Assembly: GCF_009905255.1 (NCBI RefSeq)
Contig: NZ_CP047602.1
Location: 372,001 to 436,000, forward strand
Length of the DNA: 64,000 nucleotides
Source of the DNA: Thermoanaerobacterium aotearoense
Lineage (GTDB): Bacteria; Bacillota; Thermoanaerobacteria; Thermoanaerobacterales; Thermoanaerobacteraceae
Reading direction: 5' to 3'
The notes under the pieces were generated by a model. It was not told the origin of the DNA and did no database searches. It saw only the letters and a list, made by a program, of their open reading frames with translations. A program made the translations under genes and the position numbers. Shown here one piece after another: positions 60,573 through 64,000 of the stretch. Each line of letters begins with the position of its first letter. Positions within the stretch are counted from its first letter, which is position 1.

Positions 60573-60835
60573 AAATAAAAGATTTTTCGATGATCAGGAA
60601 TAGTAGCTTAAGCGATTAATACAAGCGAGTCAGGGATGGTGTGAGCCTGATTATTATAGCTTTAGCGAATGGGCCTGTGAGATGCGAGGTGAAGTGTAGT
60701 AGCCGAGCCGGTAAACACCGTTATATGTGATGCACATGTTAGTGTGCTTAGAGATAAGACATATTGTCTTAAGAAGGGTGGCACCGTGGAAGCATAGCCT
60801 TTCGCCCCTACATTAGGGGTGGAAGGCTTTTTAAT
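60573..60835 (+). promoter_or_regulatory. Tryptophan T-box leader
   Basis: A long structured leader with AGGGTGGCACCG (60775-60786), the T-box bulge that pairs with uncharged tRNA acceptor ends. In stem I, the specifier loop reads GCGAA-TGG-GCC, with TGG (Trp) at 60670-60672. The terminator AGCCTTTCGCCCCTA / TAGGGGTGGAAGGCT (60796-60829) is followed by TTTTTAAT; the T-box element can pair with its left arm as antiterminator. It controls the trpP gene that begins 31 bases downstream, so uncharged tRNA-Trp should switch transport on. Confidence 0.9.
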
Positions 60836-60865
60836 TTACATTTTTTAAGGAGGGAGGTGAAGAAA

Positions 60866-61393
60866 GTGGATACAAGAAAGACATTGAGAGAGTTTATACT
60901 TTGCGCATTGCTTATGGCTATTGGCGTAGTGTTACATTTTATCACTCCAGCTTTCATGTTAAATATGAGGCCAGATTTTATGCTTTCCATGCTTTTCATA
61001 TCATTGATGATCGTCGACGATCTGAAAATCAATTATGTAACAGCAATCATCGCAGGAATATTGACGGCATTGACAGGATCTATGCCTGGAGGACAGATTG
61101 CAAATCCAATCGATAAACTTGTCACATCTACAATCATAATTTTGATGCTTAAGGTTTTGAGAAACAGAGTAAATGAAGGAATCATCGCTGGAGTAGTTGG
61201 CATCATAGGGACAATCATTTCAGGTTCAGTTTTTTTAGGCGTTGTGTCGCTTGTAGCAGGACTTCCGGGACCATTTTATCTCTTGATGCTGACAGTTGTC
61301 ATACCTACAGCAGTGGTAAATACTGTAGTCACTGTAATTGGTTATTACATCATAAAGAAAGTTTCCAAGTCTACACTTGTTATAAATAAGTAG
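60866..61393 (+). CDS. trpP: Tryptophan transporter
   Basis: 175 residues from GTG 60866, 8 bases after GGGAGG; GTG 60857 lies within the ribosome binding site. Five or six membrane segments; LREFILCALLMAIGVVLHFITPAFMLNMRPDFMLSMLFISLMI, GILTALTGSMPGGQIANPIDKLVTS and VVIPTAVVNTVVTVIGYYIIKK fit the TrpP/YhaG tryptophan transporter family. The Trp-specific T-box leader confirms the substrate by regulation. Single-gene unit with its own terminator. Confidence 0.9.
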   Translation: MDTRKTLREFILCALLMAIGVVLHFITPAFMLNMRPDFMLSMLFISLMIVDDLKINYVTAIIAGILTALTGSMPGGQIANPIDKLVTSTIIILMLKVLRNRVNEGIIAGVVGIIGTIISGSVFLGVVSLVAGLPGPFYLLMLTVVIPTAVVNTVVTVIGYYIIKKVSKSTLVINK

Positions 61394-61409
61394 CACTTTG
61401 ACATATATT

Positions 61410-61436
61410 AATCCTCGAAAGAGGATTTTTGTTTTT
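61410..61436 (+). terminator. trpP terminator
   Basis: AATCCTC-GAAA-GAGGATT (61410-61427) followed by TTTGTTTTTTG. Confidence 0.85.
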
Positions 61437-61534
61437 TGTAGAATAAAATATTGTGTGACATTGACTTAATATGTGACTATTGAAAAATTTCAATCCCTGT
61501 TGTAATATTTATGGGTAGGGGGCAAGAAATAATT

Positions 61535-62542
61535 ATGAAAACGTTGCATAGCATCTTTAATTTCTTTAAGAAAAATATAATATTGATATTGATAACGCTA
61601 ATTGCAGTATTAAGCATTTTTTTATATAAATTTCAGCAGATCGAGGAACCTGTTTTAGCAGGTAAACCATTATATCACTTTTATTTAGTAGCACAAAATT
61701 CGGTGGATCCGTTTTGGAAGGAAGTGCAAAAAGGTGCGGAAGATGCTGCAAAATACTATAACGTCGCTGTCGAATTTAATGCTCCAAAGTTTAATAATAT
61801 TAATGAAGAATTGGAGTTTCTCGATATAGCAGTTTTATCAAAAGTAGATGGTATTATAACACATGTTTCATATGATGGGGACTTCAATACGCTGATAGAT
61901 GAAGCTTATGCAAACAATATACCTGTTGTTACAATTGAAAATGATTTAAAAGACAGCAAAAGGAAGTCTTTTGTAGGTGCCAACAGCTTTATTTTGGGAG
62001 AAGAAGCTGGAAAGCTTATGAGACAGTCTACAGGAGGCAAAGCTAATATAGCTGTTATCATGAGCAATGATGTAGGAAATGACACAACAAGCCAGAACTT
62101 AAAACTGAATGGATTCTTAAGCATTATAAACAGTGTACCAGGTATGAAAGTTTCAAAAGTATATACGTCACAGTTAGGTGCTTTAAGTGCAGAAGAAATA
62201 ACTCAGTCCATCATAAACAGCAACGATGGTATAAATGCTTTGTACATTACAGATTCTGTGGATACAATTGGTGCCTCACAAGTGGTGGTGGATTTCAGCA
62301 AGGTAGGTGAAATATCTATAGTTGGATATGGAGATACGCCTGATATATTAAGGTACGTTGACAAAGGCATAATTTATGGTACAGTGGTGAGCGATCCATA
62401 TAAGATGGGTTATGAAAGCATTAAAGCCTTGATTGAGATCAAAAAAAATAACGATGTTTCTACTTTTATAGACACAGGCGTAAATATAATAACTAAAAGC
62501 AATGTAAAAGAGTATGAGGATAAGACAAAACAAAAAGATTAG
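61535..62542 (+). CDS. Membrane-anchored sugar-binding sensor protein (RbsB-like)
   Basis: 335 residues from ATG 61535, GGGGGC upstream. One N-terminal membrane segment (about 13-32) without a lipobox, then a type I periplasmic-binding domain: YHFYLVAQNSVDPFWKEVQKGAEDAAKYYNV, DGIITHVSYDGDFNTLIDEAYANNIPVVTIEND, SFVGANSFILGEEAGKLM and GTVVSDPYKMGYESIKALI. The following gene is a sensor kinase with 8 bases between, so this is probably the extracellular sugar-sensing subunit of a three-component system, not an importer subunit. Confidence 0.8.
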   Translation: MKTLHSIFNFFKKNIILILITLIAVLSIFLYKFQQIEEPVLAGKPLYHFYLVAQNSVDPFWKEVQKGAEDAAKYYNVAVEFNAPKFNNINEELEFLDIAVLSKVDGIITHVSYDGDFNTLIDEAYANNIPVVTIENDLKDSKRKSFVGANSFILGEEAGKLMRQSTGGKANIAVIMSNDVGNDTTSQNLKLNGFLSIINSVPGMKVSKVYTSQLGALSAEEITQSIINSNDGINALYITDSVDTIGASQVVVDFSKVGEISIVGYGDTPDILRYVDKGIIYGTVVSDPYKMGYESIKALIEIKKNNDVSTFIDTGVNIITKSNVKEYEDKTKQKD

Positions 62543-62550
62543 TAGGTGTT

Positions 62551-64000
62551 ATGGTGAATAAGAGTTTATTTCAGTTTAAAGGAATAAGAAGAAAAATATT
62601 TGCACATCTTTTGATAACTACACTTATTATGGGGATTACAAGCATATACTCTTATTATAATGCGAAAATTGTAATAGACAGGTTAAAGTCTATTTTTACT
62701 GATTATGTCTACTTAAATAGCCTTAACAACGACATAAATTCTCTGGAGACAGAAGTTGAAAAATATCTTTCTACAAAATCTTCCGATTCGCTTCTAAATT
62801 ATTACACCATTAGCAACAAGCTAAACAATAGTGCTGAAGACATGATAAGCATAACAACGTATGATAATGACAGCCTCATGCAAAAGGACATTGGCAATAT
62901 GATAATAAGCCTTCTATCTGAGACAGATAAAGCTGTAAATGCCAAGAGGGGCAGAATAAGCAGCGAATATATAGAGTATTTCACAAGAGCAAATAAAATA
63001 AATGATTATATAAAATTATACATCAATAATTTAATGTACAATAAACTTCAAGAAGGTACAATAAAGTACAACAAGATATCTAAGAATATGGTTTTTATAA
63101 GCTTTTTAAATATTTTTCTGATAGTTATATCTGTGGTTTTAAATATCGTGTTAGCGATTATATACACATATAGGATAACAAAGCCAATTTCAGAGTTATC
63201 TGACACAGCAATGAGGATTTCAAAAGGAGATTTTGACATAGATCCAATTAAAATTAAGACAGACGATGAAGTTAATATCTTGGCTGATGCTTTTAACAAT
63301 ATGGTTACTAATATTAAAAATTATATAGATGAGATAAAAATGCAGGCTAAAGTAGAAAAGCGTCTTAAAGAGCAAGAGATGCAGAACCTTAAGATGAAAA
63401 ATATCTTGAGAGAATCGGAGTTGAAGGCACTCCAGTCCCAGATAAATCCACATTTTTTATTTAATACTTTAAATGCCGCATCACAAATCGCTATGATGGA
63501 AGGCGCAGAAAAATCATCTGAATTTATAGAAAAGGTGGCGGATCTTTTCAGGTACAATCTTAGAAAACTTGATAAACCAGTTACGCTGAAAGAAGAAATA
63601 GACAATGTGTTTAATTACATGTACATTCTAAAGACAAGATTTGGCGATAAAGTGGAGTTCCAGGCGAACATAGATGAGAAACTTTTAGATGTAAAGGTGC
63701 CTTGTACAATTGTTCAGCCTGTTGTTGAAAATGCATTCATTCATGGTATAGAAGACATGGATAGAGATGGTCATATAAAGATAGAGATTAAAAGAGTAGG
63801 AGAAAGTATTCATATTGATGTCATAGATGACGGTATGGGAATGACTAAGGAAAGTATTGAGAAGATTCTGGCTGCGGATGATCCTGACAACGATGAGAAT
63901 AAGCATGTCACAGGCATTGGAATGCACAATGTGATAAACCGTTTAAGGCTATACTACAACAAGCCCAATATAAGTGATGTCATAGAGATAGAAAGCCGCA
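62551..64000 (+). CDS. YesM-type sensor histidine kinase (3' end outside window)
   Basis: 483 codons present from ATG 62551 (or GTG 62554), open to the window edge. Membrane segments at about 15-33 and 173-197 flank an extracellular, mostly helical sensor (about 35-170). HAMP follows (about 198-250; YRITKPISELSDTAMRISKGDFD), then a coiled coil and the His_kinase domain with SQINPHFLFNTLN (His301), N box QPVVENAFIHG and G boxes DDGMGM and TGIGMHNV. YesM-type kinases usually pair with an AraC-type response regulator such as YesN; that gene would lie beyond 64000. With the preceding binding protein it would sense a sugar outside the cell. Confidence 0.85.
   Translation, partial: MVNKSLFQFKGIRRKIFAHLLITTLIMGITSIYSYYNAKIVIDRLKSIFTDYVYLNSLNNDINSLETEVEKYLSTKSSDSLLNYYTISNKLNNSAEDMISITTYDNDSLMQKDIGNMIISLLSETDKAVNAKRGRISSEYIEYFTRANKINDYIKLYINNLMYNKLQEGTIKYNKISKNMVFISFLNIFLIVISVVLNIVLAIIYTYRITKPISELSDTAMRISKGDFDIDPIKIKTDDEVNILADAFNNMVTNIKNYIDEIKMQAKVEKRLKEQEMQNLKMKNILRESELKALQSQINPHFLFNTLNAASQIAMMEGAEKSSEFIEKVADLFRYNLRKLDKPVTLKEEIDNVFNYMYILKTRFGDKVEFQANIDEKLLDVKVPCTIVQPVVENAFIHGIEDMDRDGHIKIEIKRVGESIHIDVIDDGMGMTKESIEKILAADDPDNDENKHVTGIGMHNVINRLRLYYNKPNISDVIEIESR

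Noticed and set aside
1-64000. tRNA, rRNA, CRISPR and replication origin
   Set aside because: Looked for cloverleaf-like T-loop motifs (GTTCGAATC type), regularly spaced repeats and DnaA-box clusters by eye; none was convincing.

Overview
The window looks like the chromosome of a low-GC, thermophilic, saccharolytic anaerobic Firmicute, most likely a Thermoanaerobacterium or close relative. This is inferred from strongly AT-rich DNA, AGGAGG-type ribosome binding sites, frequent TTG/GTG starts, an L-lactate dehydrogenase, SLH-anchored surface glycosidases, a T-box leader and a large pectin/hexuronate locus. No rRNA, tRNA or CRISPR array was seen.

Layout. (1) 1-9.7 kb: NfeD-like/SPFH pair, flavin reductase, cation exchanger, a candidate structured RNA with its own promoter and terminator, then a galT - maltokinase - GT4 (GlgM-like) operon, DedA and a CelD/FemAB-like acetyltransferase, and a DUF881 protein. 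(2) 9.8-13.3 kb: a small decayed integrative element bounded by 21-bp direct repeats, with a frameshifted tyrosine integrase, an S24-type repressor, a small HTH protein and a broken SNF2 helicase. (3) 13.4-16.8 kb: an IS1634-like insertion sequence that duplicated about 90 bp of target next to an orphan toxin-like/immunity-like pair. (4) 16.9-22.5 kb: ldh, two tandem FAD oxidoreductases, a PPC-domain protein, a LysM protein and a Phd/PIN toxin-antitoxin pair whose toxin start lies in or beside a perfect 14-bp hairpin. (5) 22.6-45.4 kb: galacturonate/glucuronate utilisation: uxaC, LacI regulator, GH105, a sugar ABC importer without ATPase, intracellular GH28, uxaB, uxaA, two transporters, a TIM-barrel protein, then DeoR regulator, uxaE, a 2-hydroxyacid dehydrogenase, FGGY kinase, gnd and uxuB. 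(6) 46.2-57.2 kb: a more AT-rich galactan island: ABC importer, GH2 enzyme, a 1331-residue cell-surface GH53 galactanase carrying two cohesin-like modules and three SLH repeats, and directly after it a secreted CBM-type protein ending in a type I dockerin. (7) 57.5-60.2 kb: LacI regulator, kduI, kduD. (8) 60.2-64 kb: a small membrane protein, a Trp T-box leader with trpP, and a membrane-anchored sugar-binding protein followed by a YesM-type sensor kinase that runs off the window.

How it works together. Extracellular pectin fragments would enter through the 26-30 kb ABC system, be cut inside by GH105 and GH28, and the uronates converted by UxaC, UxaB, UxaA, UxaE, UxuB, KduI and KduD towards 2-keto-3-deoxygluconate. 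KDG kinase, KDPG aldolase and mannonate dehydratase are not in the window. Operator-like sites (TGTTAACGTGAACA type) recur before uxaC, GH105 and uxaB; kduI has a related ACGTTAACGGT-type site. Galactan would be cut at the cell surface by the GH53 enzyme, imported by the 46-49 kb ABC system and cleaved by GH2.

The most notable candidate is the adjacent cohesin/dockerin gene pair, which looks like a minimal, two-gene, surface-anchored galactan-binding complex (a 'mini-galactanosome').
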